Shown here one piece after another: positions 26,653 through 36,941 of a stretch of DNA of 53,109 nt (its first letter is position 1; the number at the start of each line of letters is the position of its first letter). The DNA lies in NCBI GenBank assembly GCA_027717645.1, contig JALLOG010000008.1, forward strand, positions 1 to 53,109. The letters run 5' to 3'. A model generated the notes under the pieces. That model was not told the DNA's origin, ran no database searches, and was given only the letters and a program-made list of their open reading frames with translations. Position numbers and translations under genes: made by a program. Origin of the DNA: Desulfobacterota bacterium AH_259_B03_O07 (GTDB lineage: Bacteria > Desulfobacterota_D > UBA1144 > Nemesobacterales > CSP1-2).

Positions 26653-26753
26653 CTCAAAAAGCTAATGCCCTAACAGGTTTTATTAAATACCGATATTGTG
26701 CTAAAATCATATCATTAAATTGACGTACCATAAATCTAAACCCCAAATAAATT

Positions 26754-29549
26754 ATGAATAATTTAAAGGAGTTCCATGGAACTAATGCAGCCTACATCTT
26801 GGACCTATATGATCGATATATCGAGGATCCAGGTTCCGTAGATCCTGAAACTAAAACACTTTTTGATCACTGGAAACCTGAGATAGATGGCGAAATTCCC
26901 AGTATTTCAATAAACTTCGAGAAAATAGTAGGTGCAGTAAACCTTGCGCAGGATGTTCGTGAGTATGGACATCTCGCAGCAAAAATCGATCCTCTGGGGA
27001 GTGACCCTCCGGGTGATCCATCCCTGGACCCTTCTGCACATGGTTTAACAAAAGATGACCTTCGGAAACTACCCGCGAAACTAGTCGGTGGACCCATTGC
27101 AAGTAAAGCATCTAATGCCTTGGATGCAATTGAAGATCTGTTTAGTATTTATACAACACACATCGGCTATGATTACGACCATACACATATACCTGAAGAA
27201 CGTGAATGGTTAAGGATAGCTGCTGAATCGGGTCTATTCCGTCCACCCAAGGAACCTATAGCCGCAGAAGCAGTTCTCGAATTGTTAACAAAAGTGGAGG
27301 TCTTTGAACGTTTCCTGCATCGCATATTCCCTGGAAAATTTCGCTTCTCGATTGAAGGCATGGATACGCTGGTTCCGATGCTTAATGAAATCGTAGGCGA
27401 GGCCGCAGAAGCGGGTATACATCATATTCTACTGGGCATGGCTCATCGTGGTCGACTTAACGTGATGGCTCATGTACTAAACAAGCCCTACAGACAGACC
27501 CTGGTTAAATTCCGAGATCCTGTCTTAGCAAGAGATTTTCGAGATGATATGGGATGGACGGGAGATGTCAAGTATCACGAAGGCGCCAGAAGAGCTGTGA
27601 CAAATGGAAAGCTGATTGAAATGGTAGTTACCCTAGCACCAAATCCCAGTCATTTAGAATCGGTAAACCCTGTGGTTGAGGGCATGGCACGAGCAGCTGG
27701 AACTAATGTTGATAAACCAGGTCCGCCTGCATTTGATCACACCGTTACCCTTCCAATACTGGTACATGGAGATGCGGGATTTCCTGGTCAAGGCATTGTA
27801 GCCGAAACCCTCAATCTTTCGAGATTGCCGGGCTATAGAACCGGTGGTACGATTCACATCATAACAAACAATCAGGTTGGTTTTACTACAGATCCAGAAG
27901 CTGGACGAAGTACCTTATACGCGAGTGACTTAGCAAAAGGATTCGAAATCCCCATTGTGCACGTAAACGCCGATGACCCTGAAGCTTGTATAGAGACCGC
28001 TCGTCTCGCTTTTGAATATCTCATCCGTTTTCAAAAGGATTTCCTTATTGATTTAGTCGGCTATCGTCGTCATGGACATAATGAGGCAGATGAACCCTCC
28101 TTCACACAGCCAATTATGTATAAGAATATTAAGAAACACCCAACAGTCAGGGAAATATGGGCAAACACCCTTATATCTCGTAATATCATTGATAAGGATT
28201 GGCCAGAAGAACTTGTTGATAAAAACATGAAGGATCTTCACAGCGCCTTTGAATCACTTGAAGGAAAAGAGATACCTAGAAGAACTCATCCTGAACCACC
28301 TCCGCCTGGCGTCGGCAAAAAGGTCAAGACATCTGTTCAGGCAAAAAAATTAAGGTCCTACCACAATGAACTACATCAAGTCCCTTCAACTTTTTCTCTT
28401 CATTCTAAACTCGAACGAGCTATGCGCCGAAGAGGTAAGATTTTAGAAAATCCTAATAAACAAAATATTGACTGGGCCTTGGCCGAGCATTTAGCCTTTG
28501 CTTCCATACTAGCCGATGGAATTGCAATACGACTTACCGGACAGGATACTGAAAGGGGAACTTTCAGTCATCGACATACTATTTTTCACAGTGTGAATAA
28601 TGAACGGATATATGTTCCTCTTCAGGAATTGCCGCAGGCTAAAGCTGCATTTGAGGTGTATAATAGTCCCCTATCCGAAAATGCAGCCCTAGGATTTGAA
28701 TACGGCTATAACATTCAAGAGCCAAAACGCCTCGTTATTTGGGAGGCACAATATGGAGACTTCATAAATGGAGCTCAAGTGATCATTGATGAATTCTTAA
28801 CTTCTGCAAGAGCAAAATGGGGTCAGACGCCTTCTTTGGTGCTTTTGCTCCCTCACGCTTATGAGGGGCAGGGACCTGACCATTCAAGCGCTAGGGTGGA
28901 GCGCTTTCTACAGGCCGCAGCGGATACAAACATCCGCATTGCTAACTGTACAACGGCCGCTCAATACTTTCACCTATTAAGACGTCAGGCTGCACTTTTG
29001 AATGTTGATCCATTACCATTGGTAATTTTAACACCAAAGAGCCTTTTAAGGCATCCACTGGTAATGTCAGCTTTGCATGAGTTATCTCAAGGAACATGGC
29101 AACCCGTAATAAATGATGATTCACGACTAAAAAATCCAGAGACAGTAAGGAGATTAATCATTTGTAGTGGAAAAGTATATGTAGATCTTGTATCGAGTCC
29201 GCTGAGAGACGAATCTTGGTTAGTCGGAATAATTAGGATAGAACAATTATACCCTCTTCCTTCCGATGAAATTAAATCATCAATAAACCAGTACCCAAAG
29301 CTAAAAGAAGTACTCTGGTTGCAAGAGGAACCTGAAAATATGGGTGCGTGGCCATATATATGGCCCATATTAAAAAAACTATTAAATAAGGGCTTGTCTC
29401 TGAGTTACATCGGGCGTCGCTCTTACTCCAGCACTGCGGAAGGGTCCACTTCACGACACAAGATAAACCAAGATACACTCATAGAACAAGCTTTTAATTT
29501 AAAACCTGAAAATCAACTGTATGATATAGTCTATTTGAAAAATCTGTAA
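26754..29549 (+). CDS. sucA: 2-oxoglutarate dehydrogenase E1 component
   Basis: The 931-residue thiamine-diphosphate enzyme decarboxylates 2-oxoglutarate and reductively succinylates the lipoyl arm of E2. The N-terminal FHGTNAAYILDLYDRYIEDP is the E2-interaction segment; GMAHRGRLNVMAHVLNKP carries the substrate/ThDP histidine; GDAGFPGQGIVAETLNLS and ITNNQVGFTTDP are in the ThDP domain, and HVNADDPEA with RRHGHNEADEPSFTQP marks the Mg-ThDP site. The transketolase-like half has FSHRHTIFHS and YGYNIQEPKRLVIWEAQYGDF. Length is normal. It is 18 bases upstream of sucB and certainly cotranscribed. There is no lpd (E3) or sucCD in the window. Confidence 0.95.
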   Translation: MNNLKEFHGTNAAYILDLYDRYIEDPGSVDPETKTLFDHWKPEIDGEIPSISINFEKIVGAVNLAQDVREYGHLAAKIDPLGSDPPGDPSLDPSAHGLTKDDLRKLPAKLVGGPIASKASNALDAIEDLFSIYTTHIGYDYDHTHIPEEREWLRIAAESGLFRPPKEPIAAEAVLELLTKVEVFERFLHRIFPGKFRFSIEGMDTLVPMLNEIVGEAAEAGIHHILLGMAHRGRLNVMAHVLNKPYRQTLVKFRDPVLARDFRDDMGWTGDVKYHEGARRAVTNGKLIEMVVTLAPNPSHLESVNPVVEGMARAAGTNVDKPGPPAFDHTVTLPILVHGDAGFPGQGIVAETLNLSRLPGYRTGGTIHIITNNQVGFTTDPEAGRSTLYASDLAKGFEIPIVHVNADDPEACIETARLAFEYLIRFQKDFLIDLVGYRRHGHNEADEPSFTQPIMYKNIKKHPTVREIWANTLISRNIIDKDWPEELVDKNMKDLHSAFESLEGKEIPRRTHPEPPPPGVGKKVKTSVQAKKLRSYHNELHQVPSTFSLHSKLERAMRRRGKILENPNKQNIDWALAEHLAFASILADGIAIRLTGQDTERGTFSHRHTIFHSVNNERIYVPLQELPQAKAAFEVYNSPLSENAALGFEYGYNIQEPKRLVIWEAQYGDFINGAQVIIDEFLTSARAKWGQTPSLVLLLPHAYEGQGPDHSSARVERFLQAAADTNIRIANCTTAAQYFHLLRRQAALLNVDPLPLVILTPKSLLRHPLVMSALHELSQGTWQPVINDDSRLKNPETVRRLIICSGKVYVDLVSSPLRDESWLVGIIRIEQLYPLPSDEIKSSINQYPKLKEVLWLQEEPENMGAWPYIWPILKKLLNKGLSLSYIGRRSYSSTAEGSTSRHKINQDTLIEQAFNLKPENQLYDIVYLKNL

Positions 29550-29567
29550 TTTGGAGAATACATTTTA

Positions 29568-30860
29568 ATGTCAGCCAATATCGTCGTACCTGAAATGGGC
29601 GAGTCAGTAGTCGAGGCCACTGTCGTCAGATGGCTAAAGGAAGAAGGCGATCCCGTGAGTGTTGGTGAAGCTGTGGTAGAACTTGAGACTGAAAAAGCAA
29701 ATTTTGAAGTAGGAGCCGAAGCAGAAGGTGTTCTTGCACGCATTGAGAAAAAGGAAACTGAAGACGTAGTAGTAGGAGACGTACTTGGAATAATCGAAGC
29801 ATCGGACAAAAAAGAACAAAAAGTAAAAATAGATCAAGAAATCATTAGGAAAACTCATAATGAAATCGTGGAGCAACAATCTGAGCACCCGATAAAGGAA
29901 AGGGAATCTTTAAGAGTTGTAAGAGATGAGGAGAGAGTAACTGATACACTTATAACACCAGTAGCCCGACGCATAGCTGAAGAAAAGAATGTTGATCTGT
30001 CATTGATTAGGGGTACAGGGTCAAGAAATCGTATTACTAAAGAAGACATACAAAACTTCTTAGTGAAACAAAACACGGAACCAAAAACAACTCAAATCTT
30101 ACAAAAGGATGAGCAAGTCGTTAGAGATAAAGAGCCAATATATTATTCAGAAGGGCCAGGAAGAAAAGAAGAGCGCGTTCGAATGTCTCGCCGACGTCGC
30201 ACTATAGCTCGCCGCATGCTCGAAGCGCAAAGGACGGCAGCCATACTTACAACCTTTAACGAAGTAGATATGTCATCCGTCATGGATCTACGCAAAAGAC
30301 GTAAGGATTCATTTAAAGAACGCTATGGAGTCGGTATTGGTATAGTATCCTTCTTCGTTAAGGCATCAATTGGGGCATTAAAGGAATTTCCACTCTTAAA
30401 TGCAGAAATCCAAGGTGATGAAATTGTACACAAGAGCTTTTACGACATTGGAGTAGCAATTGGGGCATCCGGGGGTTTGGTAGTTCCTATACTTCGTGAT
30501 GCGGAAAAAATGTCTTTTGCTGACATAGAAAGATCCATTAGCGAATTTGCAACAAAAGCAGAGGAGGAAACCCTAACGTTAGACGACTTACGAGGAGGCA
30601 CTTTTACTATTTCGAATGGAGGGGTCTTCGGGTCTCTCATGAGCACACCGATTCTGAACCCTCCCCAGGTTGCAATACTAGGACTCCATAAAATTGAGGA
30701 AAGGCCAATTGTCGCAAATCACGAAATAGTCATCCGCCCGATGATGTATTTGGCCCTTAGCTATGATCACAGAATTGTAGACGGACGTGAGGCAGTACTA
30801 TTCCTAGTAAGAATAAAAACTCTAATAGAGGATCCAGGAGCCCTACTTTTAGAGGGTTAA
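29568..30860 (+). CDS. sucB: 2-oxoglutarate dehydrogenase E2 component (dihydrolipoamide succinyltransferase)
   Basis: A 430-residue acyltransferase core of the complex. Residues 1-78 form the lipoyl domain, with the lipoylated lysine in [14 protein letters not shown] charged linker leads to the peripheral-subunit-binding domain at about residues 126-165 ([33 protein letters not shown]). The catalytic domain starts with [17 protein letters not shown], includes [17 protein letters not shown], and ends with the active-site histidine in [16 protein letters not shown] single lipoyl domain and the sequence near the active site fit succinyltransferase over acetyltransferase, as does linkage to sucA. 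A GGAGA Shine-Dalgarno precedes the ATG. It is convergent with a glycosyltransferase four bases away. Confidence 0.95.
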   Translation: MSANIVVPEMGESVVEATVVRWLKEEGDPVSVGEAVVELETEKANFEVGAEAEGVLARIEKKETEDVVVGDVLGIIEASDKKEQKVKIDQEIIRKTHNEIVEQQSEHPIKERESLRVVRDEERVTDTLITPVARRIAEEKNVDLSLIRGTGSRNRITKEDIQNFLVKQNTEPKTTQILQKDEQVVRDKEPIYYSEGPGRKEERVRMSRRRRTIARRMLEAQRTAAILTTFNEVDMSSVMDLRKRRKDSFKERYGVGIGIVSFFVKASIGALKEFPLLNAEIQGDEIVHKSFYDIGVAIGASGGLVVPILRDAEKMSFADIERSISEFATKAEEETLTLDDLRGGTFTISNGGVFGSLMSTPILNPPQVAILGLHKIEERPIVANHEIVIRPMMYLALSYDHRIVDGREAVLFLVRIKTLIEDPGALLLEG

Positions 30861-30863
30861 GTT

Positions 30864-31580
30864 TCAATTTTTTCCTCTCATTATATTCTCTTTCCAATAT
30901 TTATTACCGAAGCGATCAACTTGTCTTCCAATCAGATTAAGCCACCATATCTTTACGTCATTCACAAAAACCCTATAAACACCCCCTTCATGAAAACGGC
31001 GTGGAGAAGTCTTGACACACTTACGTACTAGTGCCAACTTCCCTGTTCTTCTGATGCTGGAACAGAACTCGGAAGACTCAAGAATTTCCCTTTTGGGATA
31101 GCCGCCTAATTTGTGAAAAACTCCTGTACGGACGAATATTCCTTGATCTCCATAGAACTCATGAGAAATCCTGTACCGAATTCTGTTTATCAATTCTATC
31201 AAACGTAAACCAAATCCTTTTCCGTCTAATGCAAATTCAAATGCTCCTCCCACTATCTCTGTATTTAATAGAGCATTACTTATATCGCTGTCATAGCCAA
31301 TAGGTAATATTGAATCGGCATCAAGAAACAGTAGAACGTCCCCTGTAGCAGCGCTCGCTCCCAGATTAAGAGGCTCTGCCCTCCCCGCCATAGAGGGTAT
31401 ACATTGGATAAGCTTAACTCTCAATTGCTTAACAAGATCCGGAGTACCATCTGTCGAGCCACAATCTACAACTATAATCTCGTTGGGGTTTCCTAATATG
31501 GCTTTCAGTCTTATTGAATCGATAGTATTAGAAATATAATTGTATTCATTTAATGCTGGAATAATTACACTAAGCTTCAT
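30864..31580 (-). CDS. Glycosyltransferase family 2, TIGR04283-like
   Basis: A 238-residue GT-A protein starting KLSVIIPALNEYNYISNTIDSI, with EIIVVDCGSTDGT and the donor/metal motif LLFLDADSILP. The rest, including AEPLNLGASAATGDV and YGDQGIFVRTGVFHKLGGYP, resembles the small GT2 group often linked to radical-SAM/selenodomain proteins (TIGR04283). None of those partners are here. It starts 43 bases after the recG stop on the same strand and may be a distal gene of that unit. Substrate unknown. Confidence 0.85.
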   Translation of the reverse strand: MKLSVIIPALNEYNYISNTIDSIRLKAILGNPNEIIVVDCGSTDGTPDLVKQLRVKLIQCIPSMAGRAEPLNLGASAATGDVLLFLDADSILPIGYDSDISNALLNTEIVGGAFEFALDGKGFGLRLIELINRIRYRISHEFYGDQGIFVRTGVFHKLGGYPKREILESSEFCSSIRRTGKLALVRKCVKTSPRRFHEGGVYRVFVNDVKIWWLNLIGRQVDRFGNKYWKENIMRGKN

Positions 31581-31622
31581 TTCATGAGACGTTTACAAAA
31601 TTTTAATTATTCAAATAGCTTA

Positions 31623-34106
31623 TTACGAAACACCGGCTAATTCTAGGCTCTCTCCCCATCTTCTGACAACTTCCTTATATAAACCCCGGTATCCCTCAAG
31701 TGTTGGATCCTCACTTACAATTTTGAAAGCTTCCCTTCTTGCCTCGCTAAGGATTTTTGAGTCCCTTAACAAGTTTGCAAACCTAAATTCAGGAAGGCCT
31801 GACTGCTTTGTTCCAATAAAATCACCAGGACCTCGTATAACTAAGTCCGCTTCTGCTAACCTAAAACCATCGGAGGTTTCTTTTAAGATAGATAACCTTT
31901 TACGGGCATCATCTGTTCTCTTTGACCCGGACATTAAAATACAAAGAGATTGATGCTTTCCCCTTCCAACCCTTCCCCTAAGCTGATGCAGTTGAGAAAG
32001 TCCGTATCTCTCTGCATGTTCCACCAACATAACAGTCGCGTTAAGTATATCTATACCAACCTCTATGACCGTTGTAGCTACAAGTATATCTATCTCGTGC
32101 GAAATAAAACGCTTCATCACACGATCTTTTTCATCCGACTTCATTCTTCCGTGAACAAGACCCAATCGAAATTCAGGAAATATATTGTTTTTTAGCTCTT
32201 CAAACATCTGTGTCGCAAACCTTAATTCTTTAAAATCTTGCCTCTCAGATTCTTCTATCAATGGGTAAACGACATAAACTTGCCTCCCCTTCTTAACCTC
32301 TGCATGAACTATTTCATATGCCTTTCTTCTAGCACCCTTTTCCTCATAGAAGACATGAGTTCTGATCGCCCGCCGATGAGGGGGCATTTCATCGAGGATA
32401 GATACATCCAGGTCGCCATAAACTGTCATAGCGAGTGTTCTGGGAATAGGTGTAGCTGTCATGACAAGCACATCTGGATTCTTTCCTTTACTGCGTAGCG
32501 ATGCTCTCTGTACTACTCCAAACCGATGCTGTTCATCTATAACTATAAAGCCAAGGTTCTCAAATTCCACCTTCTCTTGAAGTAATGCATGGGTCCCTAT
32601 AATGATTTTCGCCTCTCCGGATCTAATGGCTTCGTAGTGCGAGTCCTTTTCCTTTTTACCCTGAGCACTCTTTAAGAGTACCACTTGTATTCCAAATTTA
32701 TCGACGTAATTACCAACAGATGATAGGTGTTGTTCCGCAAGTATCTCAGTTGGAGCCATGAGGACTGCTTGATATCCACTCTCAACTGCCTTGAGAAGAG
32801 AAAGCAACGCAACAATTGTTTTCCCGCTACCCACATCGCCTTGAAGAAGCCTATTCATGGGAATATCTGCACTCATATCATTTTCTATTTCAGATATTAC
32901 TCTTTTTTGAGCCGTTGTTAGCTCAAACGGAAGCCGACTCAGCAATTTTTCAGTCAATGCGCCCGTTGGTTTAAACGCGATTCCAGGCATTCTAGAAATA
33001 TCTCTTTTTTTTATAGCAAGACCCAACTCTAAAAGGAAAAACTCATGAAATGAGATCGTTCTGTGAGGAATCGAATTATAAACTGAAGAATTGTCTGACA
33101 AATCAACTACGGGGTCGGACCCATCCGGAAAATGAACCCTTTTTATTGCTTCCCCTAGGCTCATAACACGATTTCTTTTCATTAAATCATTTGGTATAAA
33201 ATCAGTTATTTTATCTCGGTAGTTTTCTATTACCGTACTCTCAATCCTCCTGATTCGCCTTTGTTTAATCCCTTCTGTCAGTGGATAAATAGGAACAATT
33301 CTATTGAAGTTGAGCATATCTTTTTCGATGTCTTGACCTTTTTCAATAATCTCCACATCATCAGGACTAGGATGGATAATTTGAAGTGAATTATTATATT
33401 TACTTATAGTAATATCTCCGCTCAATATAACGAATGATCCCTTTTTGTATGTGGAGTTCAGATACTTCGAGTTGAATTGATACCAAATTAGGGCAATTGT
33501 ACCAGTTCCATCTGATATTATTACCTGATAGATTCCTCTTGATCTTAATCTCACTCTCCCACTGAGTACTATAGTCCCCATAACCGTTTCCCGCATATAA
33601 GGGGATAGGGCAGAAATTTTCTTAATCAGTCTTCTATCCTCGTACTTCCTAGGGAAATAATAGAGAGAATCTTCAACTGTTATAATTCCCTTCTTTGCCA
33701 AGGTCTTAGCTATCCTTGGACCCACGCCCTTTACAAATTGAATAGAGATCTTAGATAAGTCATCTATGTCGGAGTCCAATTTCGAAACCTTCATATACTC
33801 AGTTGAGATGGGAGTCTTGTAATTCTGTCCTTTTCCCTTTAATTCAAAAATCGTATTTAATGTCCTATTGATTAAACCCTTTTTATCATCCTCATCTAAT
33901 CTTTTATACACCTTAAAAGATTCCCTAAACGATTGTATAACTTTTATTTGTTGTTCATTTAAACTCAGGGAAAGAGCTTTTAAGGCCAAATCTTGGACCA
34001 ACTGATCCAGGTCCTTAACTTTAGTGATATTTTGAAAATCTGCTTTTGATACAAATCTAAGTGGCTTTTCTAGCGCTTCGAGTATTGTTAGAAGCTCTGC
34101 ATTCAT
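31623..34106 (-). CDS. recG: ATP-dependent DNA helicase RecG
   Basis: The 827-residue helicase reverses stalled replication forks and branch-migrates Holliday junctions. The N-terminus holds a helical extension (residues 1-125) found in longer RecG proteins, then a helix-hairpin-helix-like FVKGVGPRIAKTLAKKGI, and the wedge OB domain at about 165-275. Helicase motifs follow: I LLQGDVGSGKTIVALL, II VIDEQHRFGV, III TATPIPRTLA, V ATTVIEVGID and VI QLRGRVGRGKHQSLC. Length is above E. coli RecG (693) because of the N-terminal extension. It lies downstream of topA on the same strand across a 355-base gap. Confidence 0.95.
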   Translation of the reverse strand: MNAELLTILEALEKPLRFVSKADFQNITKVKDLDQLVQDLALKALSLSLNEQQIKVIQSFRESFKVYKRLDEDDKKGLINRTLNTIFELKGKGQNYKTPISTEYMKVSKLDSDIDDLSKISIQFVKGVGPRIAKTLAKKGIITVEDSLYYFPRKYEDRRLIKKISALSPYMRETVMGTIVLSGRVRLRSRGIYQVIISDGTGTIALIWYQFNSKYLNSTYKKGSFVILSGDITISKYNNSLQIIHPSPDDVEIIEKGQDIEKDMLNFNRIVPIYPLTEGIKQRRIRRIESTVIENYRDKITDFIPNDLMKRNRVMSLGEAIKRVHFPDGSDPVVDLSDNSSVYNSIPHRTISFHEFFLLELGLAIKKRDISRMPGIAFKPTGALTEKLLSRLPFELTTAQKRVISEIENDMSADIPMNRLLQGDVGSGKTIVALLSLLKAVESGYQAVLMAPTEILAEQHLSSVGNYVDKFGIQVVLLKSAQGKKEKDSHYEAIRSGEAKIIIGTHALLQEKVEFENLGFIVIDEQHRFGVVQRASLRSKGKNPDVLVMTATPIPRTLAMTVYGDLDVSILDEMPPHRRAIRTHVFYEEKGARRKAYEIVHAEVKKGRQVYVVYPLIEESERQDFKELRFATQMFEELKNNIFPEFRLGLVHGRMKSDEKDRVMKRFISHEIDILVATTVIEVGIDILNATVMLVEHAERYGLSQLHQLRGRVGRGKHQSLCILMSGSKRTDDARKRLSILKETSDGFRLAEADLVIRGPGDFIGTKQSGLPEFRFANLLRDSKILSEARREAFKIVSEDPTLEGYRGLYKEVVRRWGESLELAGVS

Positions 34107-34182
34107 TATTAATGATTTTACTAGGACTTGTAGAATCTTATCAAGTATAATTCGTTTTTTTTATTGCTAAAACAAGTCGCAC

Positions 34183-34384
34183 CCGTCCAAAATAGGTTTT
34201 AGATCGAATGTTCGTTGATTTAGAAGGTTTCAAATACAAAATAAAAAAGAGAGCATTACACATAATAAGAAGCGGCATAGAGGATAACTGAAATTCTTAT
34301 CCTCCCCGAGGTATAAAACCTCCATAGGGTTACGTTTACTTATTCATTAAGGTGTGATGCACATTTATTGCCTATTTTGGACGG
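34183..34384. repeat. 202-bp MITE-like unit with 14-bp terminal inverted repeats
   Basis: The 14-mer ccgtccaaaatagg at 34183-34196 recurs exactly inverted at 34371-34384. Between them there is no gene; an internal perfect 8-bp stem with a 9-base loop lies at 34280-34304 (GAGGATAA / TTATCCTC). No clear target-site duplication is visible. The unit fills most of the topA-recG gap. It is either a small nonautonomous transposable unit or a pair of inverted regulatory sites, and the first is more likely because of its size. Confidence 0.55.
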
Positions 34385-34461
34385 CAATAATAGCAAGTAT
34401 AACATGAAAATAAGGGGGGAAATGATTAATGGAAAACCTTTTGGAAAGGATAAAGCTTTGA

Positions 34462-36591
34462 CTATTGTTCTCCACTAACTATTTTACTCTTATAGGTCTT
34501 TTCTTTAAATGGTTGTTTTTTATTATCGCCACTTCCCTTTCCCGATACCTTCTCATCTTCAATCACAGAATCAATTCTCTTAATGTTCCTACACCCAGGA
34601 TAACCTGTACAACCAAGAAACTTGCCATATCTACTCTTACGCACTGCCATTGGTTTTCCACATAAATCACATACAATGTCGGGTCTGACCTCTGGTACAA
34701 CTTCTTCTATGATCTTTATTTCTCCATCACTTCCATATTCAAACTTTTTGGCGTTCTTACACTCTGGATACCTCGAACAAGATAGGAATTCCCCCCTCTT
34801 TCCCCACTTAATAGTCATTGTTGCACCGCAATCTGAGCATTCTATAGGAGTCGGTATCCCTTCCTTCCTTAAGCTCTTCATTGAGCTCTCTGCTTCGCCT
34901 AGTCTAGAGGAAAACCCCCGATAAAAATTTGTTAATAAATCAACCCAGTTCACATTTCCGTCTTCGACTTTATCCAGCTTTTCTTCCATCTCAGCTGTGA
35001 ATTGAATGTCCATTATCTCCGGAAATCCTTCGATAAGTAAATCATTTACCGAGCGCCCTAAAACCGTCGGTTTTAACTTATTCTTTTCCTTGACAACATA
35101 TTCCCTCTCCTCAATCGTAGAAAGAATTGTAGCATATGTTGAAGGACGTCCTATTCCTTTTTCTTCAAGTTCTTTTACAAGCGAACTTTCCGTATACCTT
35201 GGTGAAGGTTGGGTAAAATGCTGTTTACCCTCGTGCTCTAATAAATTTAATTCCTCACCTACAGTAAGGTCAGGAAGCTTCTTGTTTTCCCATTTATCTT
35301 TTGTTTCCTCCTCCTCCTTTCCTTCCATGTATACTACGCTAAATCCGGGAAATTTAACGATTGAACCGGTAGAACGAAGAACTGCCTTTCCAGCCACAAT
35401 ATCCACTGTAGTTTGATCATAAACCACAGGATTCATTTGTGACGCTATAAATCTTTTCCAGATAAGTTTATAGATTTGGAATTGCTCATCTGTTAAAAAA
35501 GCTTTAACCGAATCAGGGGTTTTGAGGATAGATGTAGGTCTAATCGCCTCATGTGCGTCCTGCGCTGATTTTTTAACCTTGAATAAATTCGGTCTTTTAG
35601 GAAGATATTCCATACCGTATTTTTCAGTTATATATGACCTGCCTTCGCCTATCGCATGATCCGCAATCCTGACTGAATCTGTTCTCATATATGTTATGAG
35701 TCCCATTGGACCTTCATCTCCAAGTTCTATTCCTTCATAAAGCCTCTGAGCAATAGCCATTGTTTTTTTGACAGAAAATCTCACTTTCCTAGAGACTTCT
35801 TGCTGTAAGGTACTTGTGATAAAGGGAGGTAATGTATTTCTTTGTCTTTCCTTTTTTTCTACAGAGGAAACCGAAAATCTCTCATTCCTTATAGCTTCAA
35901 CTATACTGTTCGCTTGATCACTATTGTTGATTTTCACTTTCTGTCCATCATACTTTGTAAGCATTGCCTCAAAAAACTCTTTATCATCATCCGCTATACG
36001 CTTTAATCTTGATTCAACAGTCCAATACTCTTCAGATTTAAAGTTTTCTATTTCTCTTTCTCTTTGAACAATAATCCTGAGTGCAACACTTTGCACCCTA
36101 CCCGCACTTAGACCCCTTCTAACTTTTTTCCATAGTATTGGACTGACCTGATACCCAACAAGTCTGTCCAGAATCCTTCTTGCCTGTTGGGCTTCAAACC
36201 TGTCTTGGCTGAGTGACGTGGGGTTTTTTAATGAATCAAGTACGCCTTTTTCAGTAATTTCGTAGATAAGTACCCTGTATGCCTTATCATTTAACTTTAG
36301 TCTTTTTGCAATATGCCAGGCAATGGCTTCTCCTTCCCTATCAGGATCGGATGCAAGATAAACCTTTTCAACTCCATTTACAGCCTTGGCTAGGTTATTT
36401 AAATATTTCTTCTTGCCTTTGATAACAACATAATGAGGTTCAAAATTGTTCTCTACATCTACCCCAAGTTCACCTGTGGGCAGATCAATAAGATGTCCAG
36501 ACGAGGCCTCAACATCATAATCCTTTCCGAGATATTTTTTTAAGGTCTTTGCCTTAGCTGGTGACTCAACTATAATTAGTGACTTTGACAT
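34462..36591 (-). CDS. topA: DNA topoisomerase I
   Basis: The 709-residue type IA topoisomerase relaxes negative supercoils. The TOPRIM domain starts KSLIIVESPAKAKTLKKYLG and includes the acidic DPDREGEAIAW. The catalytic tyrosine is in GLITYMRTDSVRI. TYATILSTIEEREYV belongs to domain IV. The C-terminus holds two topoisomerase zinc fingers (CSDCGATMTIKWGKRGEFLSC and CDLCGKPMAVRKSRYGKFLGC), one or more fewer than in E. coli TopA, which explains the shorter length. Ugd and dprA lie upstream on the same strand; dprA-topA is a common bacterial gene order. Confidence 0.95.
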   Translation of the reverse strand: MSKSLIIVESPAKAKTLKKYLGKDYDVEASSGHLIDLPTGELGVDVENNFEPHYVVIKGKKKYLNNLAKAVNGVEKVYLASDPDREGEAIAWHIAKRLKLNDKAYRVLIYEITEKGVLDSLKNPTSLSQDRFEAQQARRILDRLVGYQVSPILWKKVRRGLSAGRVQSVALRIIVQREREIENFKSEEYWTVESRLKRIADDDKEFFEAMLTKYDGQKVKINNSDQANSIVEAIRNERFSVSSVEKKERQRNTLPPFITSTLQQEVSRKVRFSVKKTMAIAQRLYEGIELGDEGPMGLITYMRTDSVRIADHAIGEGRSYITEKYGMEYLPKRPNLFKVKKSAQDAHEAIRPTSILKTPDSVKAFLTDEQFQIYKLIWKRFIASQMNPVVYDQTTVDIVAGKAVLRSTGSIVKFPGFSVVYMEGKEEEETKDKWENKKLPDLTVGEELNLLEHEGKQHFTQPSPRYTESSLVKELEEKGIGRPSTYATILSTIEEREYVVKEKNKLKPTVLGRSVNDLLIEGFPEIMDIQFTAEMEEKLDKVEDGNVNWVDLLTNFYRGFSSRLGEAESSMKSLRKEGIPTPIECSDCGATMTIKWGKRGEFLSCSRYPECKNAKKFEYGSDGEIKIIEEVVPEVRPDIVCDLCGKPMAVRKSRYGKFLGCTGYPGCRNIKRIDSVIEDEKVSGKGSGDNKKQPFKEKTYKSKIVSGEQ

Positions 36592-36941
36592 TAAATCTCC
36601 ATTAGAATAAGCATTTAATTTTCAGATTAATCATAATATCATTAGATTCAATATGTCAATTTTTTTATAATAATATCCAATATAATGTTCTAACCTACAA
36701 TTTCAATAAAATCATCTGGCTGAGATTAACAACAGGTAACTAGATTGTTCAAAAAGTGTGATAACTTTAGACAATCAGTATTAATCAACCTATACCGTTC
36801 GTAACAGTATATCAATTAACATCGATAGCTTACGTTTAAGTGCTTCAATTCTTCCAGCATCAAGAAATCAAAATTTTAGCTGAAACTAAATTGTGAATTA
36901 TAATTAATAAACATTCTTTAGAAACCTATGTTTCAAAGAAA
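36592..36941. other. Intergenic gap between ugd and topA
   Basis: Strongly AT-rich, no ORF of note on either strand, no recognisable RNA gene, and no strong hairpin. It must contain the topA promoter on the minus strand if topA is not read through from ugd; no confident -10/-35 pair stands out from the AT background. Confidence 0.5.

Noticed and set aside
34429-34461. Ten-codon plus-strand ORF with a strong Shine-Dalgarno-like GGGGGG before topA's 3' end
   Set aside because: It lies antisense to the topA-recG unit, leads to no gene on its strand, and shows no regulatory-leader features.
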